Source: Paenirhizobium selenitireducens ATCC BAA-1503
Lineage (GTDB): Bacteria; Pseudomonadota; Alphaproteobacteria; Rhizobiales; Rhizobiaceae
Direction: 5' to 3'
NCBI RefSeq assembly: GCF_000518785.1
Contig: NZ_KI912495.1
Span: 411,257 to 475,256, forward strand
Length of the DNA: 64,000 bases
Shown: in pieces, positions 17,432-27,400 of the stretch
How positions within the stretch are numbered: position 1 is the stretch's first letter
Layout: each line of letters opens with the position of its first letter
Notes under the pieces: generated by a model
What the model was told of the DNA's origin: nothing
What the model saw: the letters and a program-made list of their open reading frames with translations, nothing else
The model's database searches: none
Program-made: the position numbers and the translations under genes

Positions 17432-17797
17432 ATGGAAATCATCAATAGCGATTATCGGATCAAGACGGTGCTCGGCCGCCTGGAGATGATCATCGACAAC
17501 GAGAACCACCGCATCGGCAAGGACCCGGAATTCGACCTGAAGGTCTCCAACGCCCACAAGAGCCGTTGCCTCTACGAACTGACCATGCTGTTCCGCGACA
17601 CCGACCCGCGCGAACTGGCGGTCGGCTATGTCGAGCAGATGCACGCCCTGAAGAAGAAGCTCGCGATCAATGCCCGCCGTGTCGAGGCGCATATGAACGC
17701 GGTGCGTGCCGTTGCCGATCTCCTGAAGAATGCCGTTCGCGAAGCCGATGGTGACGGCACCTATTCCCAGGAACAGTTCCAGTACAGCGAGGTCTGA
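17432..17797 (+). CDS. FlgN-like flagellar chaperone candidate
   Basis: A 121-residue helical protein (begins MEIINSDYRIKTVLGRLEMI, later YVEQMHALKKKLAINARRVE). FlgN is a helical export chaperone of about 140 residues for FlgK and FlgL. The size, the long amphipathic helices and the place in the flagellar block fit that role. No diagnostic motif is visible. Its TGA overlaps the ATG of the next gene by one base (TGATG), so the pair is coupled. Confidence 0.55.
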   Translation: MEIINSDYRIKTVLGRLEMIIDNENHRIGKDPEFDLKVSNAHKSRCLYELTMLFRDTDPRELAVGYVEQMHALKKKLAINARRVEAHMNAVRAVADLLKNAVREADGDGTYSQEQFQYSEV

Positions 17798-18336
17798 TGG
17801 TCAAGATCCTGGCCGCCGGATTGTGGGTCTGCCTCGTCACGCTCGGGGCGGTCTATTTTTCCGTGCATATGGCGACGGCTCCCGCCGAAGTCAGCGAAGA
17901 GGACGCCAAGAAGGCGAAGCTCGAACTCGTGCGCGGCGAGTCGATCACCATTCCGATGATCGCCGACGGCAGCGTGCGGGGCTATTTCCTCGGTCGCATC
18001 TCTTTCATGATGGACAAGGAAAAGATCAAGGGCGTCGAGCTGCCGTTGACCGAACTGATGACCGACGAGCTGTTCACCCTGCTCATCGGCAACAAGATGG
18101 TCGACATTTCGAACATGGCTTCGTTTGACGTCGCCGCCTTCCGCGAGAAGATCAAGACCGACATCAATGCCCATCTCGGCGAAGGCTTCGTCGAGGAGGT
18201 GCTCGTCGAACAGCTCGACTACATGTCCAAGGACGATGTGCGGGCGACCAGCGAGGGCACAGCCAAGCCTCCGGCCAAGCCGGTCAAGGTGATCGAGGGC
18301 GACAAGGTCGAGGAACCGGCGAAGTCGGGGCACTGA
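17797..18336 (+). CDS. Membrane-anchored protein, divergent FliL-like candidate
   Basis: A 179-residue protein with one N-terminal membrane segment or uncleaved signal (about 3-25, ILAAGLWVCLVTLGAVYFSV) and a periplasmic domain. The part MTDELFTLLIGNK, then FREKIKTDINAHLG and VLVEQLDYMS follows the order of the FliL C-terminal signature (a short helix, a Leu-Arg-Glu helix, then a strand). The tail is Pro/Lys-rich. FliL supports stators at high load. This would be a second, diverged FliL in addition to the usual fliL of rhizobial flagellar clusters, which is not in this window. It is the last gene before the terminator at 18375. Confidence 0.5.
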   Translation: MVKILAAGLWVCLVTLGAVYFSVHMATAPAEVSEEDAKKAKLELVRGESITIPMIADGSVRGYFLGRISFMMDKEKIKGVELPLTELMTDELFTLLIGNKMVDISNMASFDVAAFREKIKTDINAHLGEGFVEEVLVEQLDYMSKDDVRATSEGTAKPPAKPVKVIEGDKVEEPAKSGH

Positions 18337-18721
18337 CCGCGTCCGCTACCGGATCATTCAGACCAGAGAAGAGCAAGGCGGCGGCGTCGATCCGCCGCCT
18401 TTTCGTCTGTGGCACATCGCGCGAACACCGGCTTTCGGCGAGATGGTGTGTGGCGGGTAGCGCTCGACGCCATCATGGTTAGCAGATAGTAAATTTGCCC
18501 GCGACAAATCGAGCATTTTACTTAATCCGGATTTGATCTCCTGCTGCTACAAGGCCTCTATCAATCCTTGTATTGCGTGGTGTCATGCGGTTCCTAGTCT
18601 CGTTTCTCTCTCTCCCGGCGTTTCGCGGGGCTCTGCTGGCAGGCGTTGCCGGCCAGCACGAGCATGGCCGGTGCCCAGCTGAGCGTGACAGCCTGAAGAC
18701 GGGCCGTTTTCGGAGGCGCTC
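18337..18721. other. Intergenic region between flagellar block and glycosyltransferase
   Basis: No gene is seen. After the terminator comes an AT-richer stretch at about 18475-18545 that probably holds the promoter of the glycosyltransferase gene. A GGAGG site lies just before ATG 18722. I see no repeat or RNA signature. Confidence 0.5.
18375..18405 (+). terminator. Rho-independent terminator closing the flagellar block
   Basis: AAGGCGGCGG at 18375-18384 pairs perfectly with CCGCCGCCTT at 18392-18401 around CGTCGAT, followed by TTCGTCT. It lies about 40 bases after the last flagellar stop and marks the end of the motility region. Confidence 0.85.
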
Positions 18722-19609
18722 ATGAACCCCGCACCGAACCTCCCGCTACCGGAGCCGCGTATGCCTCTCTTTGGCATTCCGGTCTACGACCTCACCTGGG
18801 AAGGCGCGCTTTCCTATGTCAACGAGCTGGCCTCCCTGCCGCTCGGCCCGACCCATATGGCGTTCCTCAACGCCAACAACGCCAATCTGATGATGTCCGA
18901 CCCGGACTATCGCAAGGCGCTCTCCCGCACCGTGCTCCTGCCTGACGGTATCGGCGTCGACCTTGCGTCGCGCCTGCTCAACGGCGAGCGTTTCGTCGCC
19001 AATCTCAACGGCACGGATTTCATTCCGGCCATGCTGAGCTATATGGACACGCCCCGGCGGATCGGCCTGATCGGCGGGCGACCGGAGGTCCTGGCAAGAG
19101 CCGCGGTGAATTTCCGCAGGCATGCGCCGTGGCACGAATTCATCGAGATTTCCGACGGCTTCTTCGACAAGAACAACTGTGCCGGCGTGCTGGACGACCT
19201 CAAGGCCGCGCGGATCGATATTCTGCTGGTCGCGCTCGGCACGCCGCTGCAGGAGATCTGGATCGACCGCAACATTCGTCCGGAGCACGCCCGTCTCGTG
19301 ATCGGCGTCGGAGCGCTGTTCGACTTCGTCTCGGGCGAAGTCCCGCGTGCGCCGCTGTGGATGCGTCATATCCGCTGCGAATGGGTCTATCGGCTGTGGC
19401 TGGAGCCGAAGCGGCTCTGGTATCGCTACATCGTCGGCATTCCGGTGTTCCTCGGCCATGTGGCGCGTTTCAAGCTCTTCGGTCTGCCCCGCCACGCGGC
19501 AGGCGAAGATCCGCGTTCTCAAGGCCGTCGACGAACCGACAATCGTATCGAGCCGCGCAGCCGCCGTGCCGGAACGCGCCAGGAACCGACCAGCCGCCGC
19601 TATTCCTGA
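18722..19609 (+). CDS. WecG/TagA/CpsF-family glycosyltransferase
   Basis: A 295-residue GT26-family enzyme. The family motifs are FLNANNANLM, LLPDGIGVDLASRLL (with the catalytic-type Asp), NLNGTDFIP, then VALGTPLQEIWI and the basic, membrane-associating C-terminal region EPKRLWYRYIVGIPVFLG. Such enzymes transfer N-acetyl-mannosaminuronic acid, ManNAc or glucose-type residues onto lipid-linked sugars for surface polysaccharides. The start ATG 18722 follows CGGAGGCG. The last 40 residues are Arg-rich and look unconserved. No other polysaccharide gene is adjacent, so the substrate cannot be inferred. Confidence 0.9.
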   Translation: MNPAPNLPLPEPRMPLFGIPVYDLTWEGALSYVNELASLPLGPTHMAFLNANNANLMMSDPDYRKALSRTVLLPDGIGVDLASRLLNGERFVANLNGTDFIPAMLSYMDTPRRIGLIGGRPEVLARAAVNFRRHAPWHEFIEISDGFFDKNNCAGVLDDLKAARIDILLVALGTPLQEIWIDRNIRPEHARLVIGVGALFDFVSGEVPRAPLWMRHIRCEWVYRLWLEPKRLWYRYIVGIPVFLGHVARFKLFGLPRHAAGEDPRSQGRRRTDNRIEPRSRRAGTRQEPTSRRYS

Positions 19610-19779
19610 GGAACCGCGCTTCAAACCCGATGCCCCCTGGTCCTCGACCAAGGGAGGTCGTCAAGGGCGCTCTTTCTCCTTGCAAATCCCGCGCTTTTGA
19701 CACCATACGGCGGAGAGAGGCAATTGCCGGCCCGGTGCGGCGGCTATGTTGCCGGAAAACGCGAGCGAGGGATGCGATC

Positions 19780-20679
19780 GTGACAACGGTGATTGATGGC
19801 AAGCAGACGGCCGCTTCGGTGGTCGAAGCGGTAACAACGGCAGCAGCAGCACTGGAGCGCGATGCGGGTCGCAGACCCGGCCTGGCGGTGGTGATCGTCG
19901 GCAATGATCCGGCCAGCCACGCCTATGTCAGTTCCAAGAGCCGGATGGCCAAGCAGTGCGGCTTCAAGTCGGTGCAGCACACGCTGCCCGAGGAGACCAG
20001 CCAGGAAACGCTGATGGCGCTGGTCGCCGAACTCAACGCCGATCCCGAGATCGACGGCGTGCTCGTCCAGCTGCCCCTGCCGAAGCACCTCGATTCCGAA
20101 GCGGTCATCCAGTCGATCCGGCCCGACAAGGACGTCGACGGCCTGCATGTGGTCAATGCCGGCAAGCTCGCCACCGGCGACGCCGAAACCGGCCTCGTCT
20201 CCTGCACCCCGGCGGGCGCCATGATCCTGGTGCGCCAGATCCGCGGCCGCGATCTCTCCGGCCTCAATGCGTTGGTGATCGGCCGCTCCAACCTGTTCGG
20301 CAAGCCGATGGCGCAGCTCCTGCTGGCCGCCAACGCCACCGTGACGATCGGCCATTCGAGAAGCCGCGATCTCCCGGCGCTCGCCCGCAATGCCGACATT
20401 CTCGTGGCGGCTGTCGGCCGCGCCGAAATGGTCAAGGCCGATTGGGTCAAGCCCGGCGCGACCGTCATCGATGTCGGCATCAATCGCGTGCCGGCCCCGG
20501 ACAAGGGTGAGGGCAAGACCCGCCTCGTCGGCGACGTCGCCTTTGCCGAATGCGCTCCGGTTGCCGGCGCCATCAGCCCGGTCCCCGGCGGCGTCGGCCC
20601 CATGACCATCGCCATGCTAATGGCCAATACGGTGATCGCCGCCTATCGCGCCGAGGGCAAGCCCGCGCCGAAATTCTGA
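19780..20679 (+). CDS. folD: Bifunctional methylene-THF dehydrogenase / methenyl-THF cyclohydrolase FolD
   Basis: A 299-residue cytoplasmic enzyme that interconverts 5,10-methylene-THF and 10-formyl-THF for purine and formyl-Met synthesis. The motifs are complete: SHAYVSSKSRMAKQCG with the catalytic Lys, VLVQLPLPKHL, DKDVDGLH, SCTPAG, VIGRSNLFGKPMAQLLL for NADP, and PVPGGVGPMTIAML. I start at GTG 19780, preceded by GAGGGA, which gives the usual N-terminus TTVIDGK. A much longer upstream frame runs back through the glycosyltransferase gene and is not real. It probably has its own promoter in the 170-base gap. Confidence 0.97.
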   Translation: MTTVIDGKQTAASVVEAVTTAAAALERDAGRRPGLAVVIVGNDPASHAYVSSKSRMAKQCGFKSVQHTLPEETSQETLMALVAELNADPEIDGVLVQLPLPKHLDSEAVIQSIRPDKDVDGLHVVNAGKLATGDAETGLVSCTPAGAMILVRQIRGRDLSGLNALVIGRSNLFGKPMAQLLLAANATVTIGHSRSRDLPALARNADILVAAVGRAEMVKADWVKPGATVIDVGINRVPAPDKGEGKTRLVGDVAFAECAPVAGAISPVPGGVGPMTIAMLMANTVIAAYRAEGKPAPKF

Positions 20680-20714
20680 AGCACCCTGATCAGCCCGCGT
20701 GAGGGAAGGGGAGC

Positions 20715-21746
20715 CTACGCCTGGTTCGGCGCCGGCCCCGTCGAGGCGCGGATCACCAGGTCTGTGGTCCACAGCTCGTGCGCCGGCGGCTGCGGATCCG
20801 TCTGCTTGATCGCGGCAATCAGCCGCTGGGCGATGCGGATGCCGGCGGCGCGCAGCGACGACCGGGTGGTCGTCAGCGGAATGGTGAAGTTCTCGGGCTT
20901 GAGCAGCGGCAACACGTCGTCATGGGCGATCAGCGATATGTCCTCGCCGAGCTTCAATCCCGCCCTGTTGATCGCCCGGACCGCGCCGAGCGCCAAAACC
21001 GTCGAGGCGCAGAGCACCGCCGTCGGCCGCTCCGGCCTCTCCAGCAGTTCCGACATGCCGCGAAATCCGGCTTCGTCGGTCATCGCCGTATGGCGCATCG
21101 CCGCGGGATCGAGCGTAATCCCCTTTTCCTTCAGTGCCTCCACGGTGCCGATCCTGCGGCGGATGGCGAAGTCGAACTCGCCGGGACCGTTGAGCAGGGC
21201 AAACCGCCGGTGGCCCAGTTGCAGCAACAGCCGCGCCGCATCGCGAAACGCACCTTCGTTGTCGACGTCGAGGAACGGATAATCGTCCGCCAGGCCATGC
21301 GACCGGCCATGGACGATGAACGGCACCGGCAGGGTCTTCGCCATGGCGATCCGCGGGTCGTTCGCCCGCATGTAGGCAAGATAGTAGCCGTCGACGCTGC
21401 CGCTCGCCACCAGCCAGCGGATGGCCTGCTCCTCGTCATGCGGCTGGGCCGGCATGATCACCAGATGAAAATCGTGCCGGAGGGATTCCTCGGCAAGCCC
21501 GCGCTGGAATTCGGCGAAGTGCAGGTCGGAACTGTCGTTCGGCTCGATCGGCATGACGAGGCCGATGGAGCCGGCCTTGCCGGTCGCCAGGCGCTGTGCC
21601 GCGCGGTTCGGCCGGTAGCCGGTTTCCTTGGCAGCCTTCAGCACGCGCTGGCGCGTCTCTTCGCTCACCTCCGGATAGCCGTTGATCGCCCGGCTGATCG
21701 TCGTCTGGGACAGGCCCAACAATTGCGCCAGTTGCTTTAGGTTCAC
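20715..21746 (-). CDS. aglR: LacI-family repressor of alpha-glucoside operon, AglR
   Basis: A 343-residue LacI/GalR regulator. The N-terminal helix-turn-helix and hinge are clear (NLKQLAQLLGLSQTTISRAI, YPEVSEETRQRVLKAAKETG, YRPNRAAQRLATG), followed by a periplasmic-binding-like sugar-sensing domain. The GTG at 21746 is chosen because GGAGG lies nine bases before it and the family begins NLKQLA. An ATG ten codons upstream is less likely. It is divergent from aglE and shares with it an intergenic region with two palindromic operators, so it probably represses both itself and the operon until an alpha-glucoside is present. Confidence 0.93.
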   Translation of the reverse strand: MNLKQLAQLLGLSQTTISRAINGYPEVSEETRQRVLKAAKETGYRPNRAAQRLATGKAGSIGLVMPIEPNDSSDLHFAEFQRGLAEESLRHDFHLVIMPAQPHDEEQAIRWLVASGSVDGYYLAYMRANDPRIAMAKTLPVPFIVHGRSHGLADDYPFLDVDNEGAFRDAARLLLQLGHRRFALLNGPGEFDFAIRRRIGTVEALKEKGITLDPAAMRHTAMTDEAGFRGMSELLERPERPTAVLCASTVLALGAVRAINRAGLKLGEDISLIAHDDVLPLLKPENFTIPLTTTRSSLRAAGIRIAQRLIAAIKQTDPQPPAHELWTTDLVIRASTGPAPNQA

Positions 21747-21805
21747 CGCGCATTCCTCCCCTGCCGCTCCGGTCACCCGGCACGAATGCCGCCTTCGATG
21801 GCGTT

Positions 21806-21817
21806 CAAAGCGCTTGG
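21806..21817. promoter_or_regulatory. AglR operator, copy 1
   Basis: CAAAGCGCTTGG is a near-palindrome with the AGCGCT centre typical of LacI-family operators. It lies 60 bases before the aglR start, so it suits autoregulation. The same core appears again at 21976-21987. Confidence 0.65.
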
Positions 21818-21974
21818 ACCTGTTGTCTAGCAGCAGAGCGCAGGCGCATACAAACAGGAAATTGGTCGAATGAATTGCACATGCCGTTTTCTTCGCCGCA
21901 TTGTTGCAAGCATTTGCGGCAGATCCGGAATTATGCTTGACTCCCTTTCCCAGTCGATGTGAAGACTTGTATTG

Positions 21975-21988
21975 CCAAAGCGCTTTGA
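21975..21988. promoter_or_regulatory. AglR operator, copy 2
   Basis: CCAAAGCGCTTTGA contains the perfect 12-bp palindrome CAAAGCGCTTTG, 64 bases before aglE. It is the better match of the two copies and is well placed to block the aglE promoter. The copies are 170 bases apart, so looping between them is possible. Confidence 0.72.
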
Positions 21989-22051
21989 AAGACTGACTTT
22001 CAATGTACGAGACGGGGTTTGCCCGTCCAGATGTGATGGGAGGTAAATCAC

Positions 22052-23416
22052 ATGAAAAATATGTTCCTGATGACGGTCGCCGCAGTGGCGCTTCTTGCCG
22101 GATCCGCCGCCGGCGCCGCCGAATTTAAGTTCAAGCCGGGCGAGGATGCCAAGTTCAACTGGGCGAGCCTTGAGGAATTCAAGAAGGCCCATGGCGGCAT
22201 GAGCGGCCAGTCGGTCACCATTTTCGGGCCGTGGCGCGGCGAAGACCAGGCGCTGTTCGAAAGCATCCTTGCCTACTTCGAAGATGCGACCGGTATCGAC
22301 GTCAAATATTCTTCCTCCGAGAACTACGAACAGCAGATCGTCATCGACACGCAGGCCGGCAGCCCGCCGGACATTGCCATCCTGCCGCAGCCGGGCCTGA
22401 TCGCCGACCTCGCCTCCAAGGGTCATCTCGTGCCGCTCGGCGACGACGTGAAGAACTGGCTGCTGGAAAACTATTCCGCCGGCCAGTCCTGGGTCGATCT
22501 CGCGACCTACAAGGGCAAGGACGGCACGCCGGCCGTCTACGGTTTCCCCTACAAGATCGACGTGAAGTCACTGGTCTGGTACGTGCCCGAAAACTTCGAG
22601 GACGCCGGCTACGAAGTGCCGAAGACCATGGAAGAGCTGAAGGCGCTCACCGAGAAGATCGCCGCCGACGGCGGCACGCCCTGGTGCATCGGCCTCGGTT
22701 CGGGCGGTGCGACCGGCTGGCCGGCCACCGACTGGGTGGAAGACCTGATGCTGCGCACTCAAGCCGCCGACGTCTATGACAAGTGGGTATCGAACGAGAT
22801 CAAGTTCGACGATCCGGCCGTTCTCGGCGCGATCGACGAATTCGGCTGGTTCGCCAAGAACGACAAGTTCGTCGACGGCGGCGTCGCCGCGGTTTCCTCG
22901 ACCGACTTCCGCGACAGCCCGAAGGGCCTCTTCGCTTCGCCGCCGAAGTGCTATCTGCATCACCAGGCTTCGTTCATCCCGTCCTTCTTCCCCGAAGGCA
23001 CCGTGGTCGGTGAGGATGCGGACTTCTTCTACATGCCGCCCTACGAGTCCAAGAAGGATCTCGGCAATCCGGTGCTCGGCGCCGGCACGCTGGCCATCCT
23101 CACCAAGGACACCCCGGCGGCCCGCGTCTTCTTCGACTTCCTGAAGACCCCGATCGCCCATGAGTTGTGGATGGCGCAGTCGAGCTTCCTCACGCCTTAC
23201 AAGGGCGCCAACAAGGAAGCCTATGCGAATGCGCCGATGGCCAAGCAGGGCGAGATCCTGCTCAACGCCACCACCTTCCGCTTCGACGGTTCCGACCTGA
23301 TGCCCGGCAAGATCGGCGCCGGCGCCTTCTGGACCGGCATGGTGGACTACACCGGCGGCAAGTCGTCCGCCGACGTCGCAGCCGGCGTCCAGAAGGTCTG
23401 GGACTCGCTCAAGTAA
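22052..23416 (+). CDS. aglE: Alpha-glucoside-binding periplasmic protein AglE
   Basis: A 454-residue solute-binding protein of the maltose-type (family 1) class. The signal peptide covers about 1-23 (MFLMTVAAVALLAGSAAGAA). The mature part has typical features such as FGPWRGEDQALFESIL and SSENYEQQIVIDTQAG. It delivers sucrose, maltose, trehalose and related alpha-glucosides to AglFG in rhizobia. GGGAGGT precedes the ATG. A 12-bp hairpin directly after its stop may protect its mRNA and raise its dose over the membrane parts. Confidence 0.95.
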   Translation: MKNMFLMTVAAVALLAGSAAGAAEFKFKPGEDAKFNWASLEEFKKAHGGMSGQSVTIFGPWRGEDQALFESILAYFEDATGIDVKYSSSENYEQQIVIDTQAGSPPDIAILPQPGLIADLASKGHLVPLGDDVKNWLLENYSAGQSWVDLATYKGKDGTPAVYGFPYKIDVKSLVWYVPENFEDAGYEVPKTMEELKALTEKIAADGGTPWCIGLGSGGATGWPATDWVEDLMLRTQAADVYDKWVSNEIKFDDPAVLGAIDEFGWFAKNDKFVDGGVAAVSSTDFRDSPKGLFASPPKCYLHHQASFIPSFFPEGTVVGEDADFFYMPPYESKKDLGNPVLGAGTLAILTKDTPAARVFFDFLKTPIAHELWMAQSSFLTPYKGANKEAYANAPMAKQGEILLNATTFRFDGSDLMPGKIGAGAFWTGMVDYTGGKSSADVAAGVQKVWDSLK

Positions 23417-23433
23417 GCGAGCGCAAGACAATG

Positions 23434-23463
23434 CCTTCGCCGGGCTCGATCGCCCGGCGAAGG
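23434..23463 (+). promoter_or_regulatory. Intercistronic hairpin between aglE and aglF
   Basis: CCTTCGCCGGGC at 23434-23445 pairs perfectly with GCCCGGCGAAGG at 23452-23463 around TCGATC. There is no T tract. Hairpins at this place, after the binding-protein gene of an ABC operon, commonly stabilise the upstream message or cause partial termination. Confidence 0.7.
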
Positions 23464-23528
23464 GCAGACAGGCGCGGGAGCGTCCGCCGCTGAAAGAGGC
23501 CGTGTCCATCGGCCCGGGGGAGGGAACA

Positions 23529-24539
23529 TTGGAACAACTGCTCTATGCCCTAGTGACCATCGTGATCGGCGTCGCCGGAGCGGTCGGCTATTTCTACGGC
23601 TCGAACATCCTGCTCGACTGGATATTCCCGTCGCGTATCGCCGATGCGGCTCAGGCCTCGCGCAACATCCATCGCGCCAACAGCATCCGCCCGTGGCTGT
23701 TTCTCGGGCCGGCACTGGTGTCGCTGACGATCTACCTCGTCTATCCCTTCTTCTCCTCGGTCGCCTATTCGCTCTACGACCGGAACGGCACCACGTTCGT
23801 CGGCCTTGCCAACTACCGCTGGATGTTCTTCGACGGCGAGTTCCGCCAGTCGATCTACAACAACATGCTGTGGCTGATCGTCGTGCCGGCCGCTTCCACC
23901 CTGTTCGGGCTGATCATCGCGGCGCTCACCGACCGCATCTGGTGGGGCAATATCGCCAAGTCGCTGATCTTCATGCCGATGGCGATCTCCTTCGTCGGCG
24001 CCTCGGTCATCTGGAAGTTCGTCTATGACTACCGCGACATCGGCGCGGAGCAGATCGGCATCCTCAACGCCATCGTCGTGGCGCTGGGCGGCGAGCCGCA
24101 GATCTGGATCACCCTGCCGTTCTGGAACAATTTCTTCCTCATGGTCATCCTCATCTGGATCCAGACCGGCTTTGCCATGGTGCTTTTGTCCGCGGCTCTG
24201 CGCGGCATTCCGGAAGAGACCATCGAGGCCGCCGTCATCGACGGTGCCAATCCCTGGCAGATCTTCATGAAGATCAAGGTGCCGCAGATCTGGGGCACGA
24301 TCGCGGTGGTCTGGACCACCATCACCATTCTCGTCCTCAAGGTGTTCGACATCGTGCTCGCCATGACCAACGGCCAGTGGCAGACGCAGGTGCTGGCCAA
24401 CCTGATGTTCGACTGGATGTTCCGCGGCGGCGGCGATTTCGGGCGCGGCGCCTCGATCGCCGTGGTCATCATGATCATGGTCGTGCCGATCATGATCTGG
24501 AACATCCGCAACGCCCGCCGGGAAATGGAAGGACGCTGA
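23529..24539 (+). CDS. aglF: Alpha-glucoside ABC transporter permease AglF
   Basis: A 336-residue MalF-type permease with about eight hydrophobic segments and the cytoplasmic EAA loop (EETIEAAVIDGANPWQIFMK) that docks on AglK. I choose TTG 23529: it is preceded by the strong site GGGGGAGGGAA and gives the family N-terminus LEQLLYALVTIVIGVAG. A GTG 27 bases upstream is an alternative that would add nine residues. It is followed one base later by aglG. Confidence 0.9.
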   Translation: MEQLLYALVTIVIGVAGAVGYFYGSNILLDWIFPSRIADAAQASRNIHRANSIRPWLFLGPALVSLTIYLVYPFFSSVAYSLYDRNGTTFVGLANYRWMFFDGEFRQSIYNNMLWLIVVPAASTLFGLIIAALTDRIWWGNIAKSLIFMPMAISFVGASVIWKFVYDYRDIGAEQIGILNAIVVALGGEPQIWITLPFWNNFFLMVILIWIQTGFAMVLLSAALRGIPEETIEAAVIDGANPWQIFMKIKVPQIWGTIAVVWTTITILVLKVFDIVLAMTNGQWQTQVLANLMFDWMFRGGGDFGRGASIAVVIMIMVVPIMIWNIRNARREMEGR

Positions 24540-24540
24540 C

Positions 24541-25689
24541 ATGCACAAGGGCAGTATCCGCTCTCCGCTCACCTGGGCGGTTCATCTCTCCGTCCTCTTC
24601 CTCGTCGTTCTGTGGACGCTGCCGACCGCCGGCCTGTTCATCTCGGCGCTGCGCGACAAGAACCAGATCGTCGCCTCCGGTTGGTGGACGGGCCTGTCCA
24701 CTTCGACGCAGAACGCCATGTACCGCGCCCCCGGCGCCGACAAGCAGGTCGAGGAAAACGGCACCTACGTCATTTCCGGCAATGTCTTCGAAGGCGGCAA
24801 GGGCGTCGTCATGGCCTTCGGATCGTCCAGCCAGGATCCGGCGGCCTATGAAGCCGGCGCCACCGCTGAACTCAAGGACGGCGAAAAGCTCAGCGTCGCT
24901 GAGAACGGTGATTTCCGCATCTCGTCGCCGAAGGCCTTCGAAGGCAGCCGCGGCCAGCGCATCTTCTACACCGCCGGCATCCCGCCGCGCTTCACGCTGG
25001 AAAACTACCGCACCGTGCTGACCGCCGAGGGCATCGGCAAATCCTTCCTCAATTCGCTGACGGTCGCCGTACCCTCGACCATCATCCCGATCCTGGTCGC
25101 CGCCTTTGCGGCTTACGCGCTCGCCTGGATGAAGTTCCCCGGCCGGGCGATCATCCTTGCGGTCATCGTCGGCCTGCTGGTCGTGCCGCTGCAGATGTCG
25201 CTGATCCCGCTTCTGCGCATGTACAATAGCGTCGGCGCTTTCTTCGGCGTGCCGTCGAAGACCTATCTCGGCATCTGGCTCGCCCATATGGGCTTCGGCC
25301 TGCCGCTCGCGATCTATCTCCTGCGCAACTACATCGCCGGCCTGCCGCGCGAGATCATGGAATCGGCCCGCGTCGACGGCGCCTCCGACTTCACCATCTT
25401 CATGAAGATCGTGCTGCCGCTGTCCTATCCGGCGCTCGCCTCCTTCGCCATCTTCCAGTTCCTGTGGACCTGGAACGACCTGCTGGTGGCCATGGTCTTC
25501 CTCGGCACCGGCGACAACGAACTCGTGCTGACCGGACGCCTGGTCAACCTGCTCGGCTCGCGCGGCGGCAAGTGGGAAATCCTCACCGCCTCCGCCTTCA
25601 TCACCATCATCGTTCCGCTTCTCGTCTTCTTCACCCTGCAACGCTACCTCGTCCGCGGCCTGCTCGCGGGTTCGGTCAAGGGCGGTTGA
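24541..25689 (+). CDS. aglG: Alpha-glucoside ABC transporter permease AglG
   Basis: A 382-residue MalG-type permease. After the first membrane segment (about 12-36) there is an extra periplasmic domain of about 110 residues (roughly 40-150, containing NGTYVISGNVFEGGKG), which makes it longer than MalG (about 296 residues). Five further segments follow, with the EAA-like loop REIMESARVDGASDFTIFMK. It forms the membrane pore with AglF. Confidence 0.94.
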   Translation: MHKGSIRSPLTWAVHLSVLFLVVLWTLPTAGLFISALRDKNQIVASGWWTGLSTSTQNAMYRAPGADKQVEENGTYVISGNVFEGGKGVVMAFGSSSQDPAAYEAGATAELKDGEKLSVAENGDFRISSPKAFEGSRGQRIFYTAGIPPRFTLENYRTVLTAEGIGKSFLNSLTVAVPSTIIPILVAAFAAYALAWMKFPGRAIILAVIVGLLVVPLQMSLIPLLRMYNSVGAFFGVPSKTYLGIWLAHMGFGLPLAIYLLRNYIAGLPREIMESARVDGASDFTIFMKIVLPLSYPALASFAIFQFLWTWNDLLVAMVFLGTGDNELVLTGRLVNLLGSRGGKWEILTASAFITIIVPLLVFFTLQRYLVRGLLAGSVKGG

Positions 25690-25730
25690 GACGGCACGTA
25701 TTTTACTGATCGCATCGACAAGGACTGACC

Positions 25731-27386
<1,656 letters not shown>

Positions 27387-27400
27387 TTGGGAGGAATGAG

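Noticed and set aside
19129..19779. Long 5' extension of the folD frame through the glycosyltransferase gene
   Set aside because: FolD family length and N-terminus fit GTG 19780, with an SD site before it.
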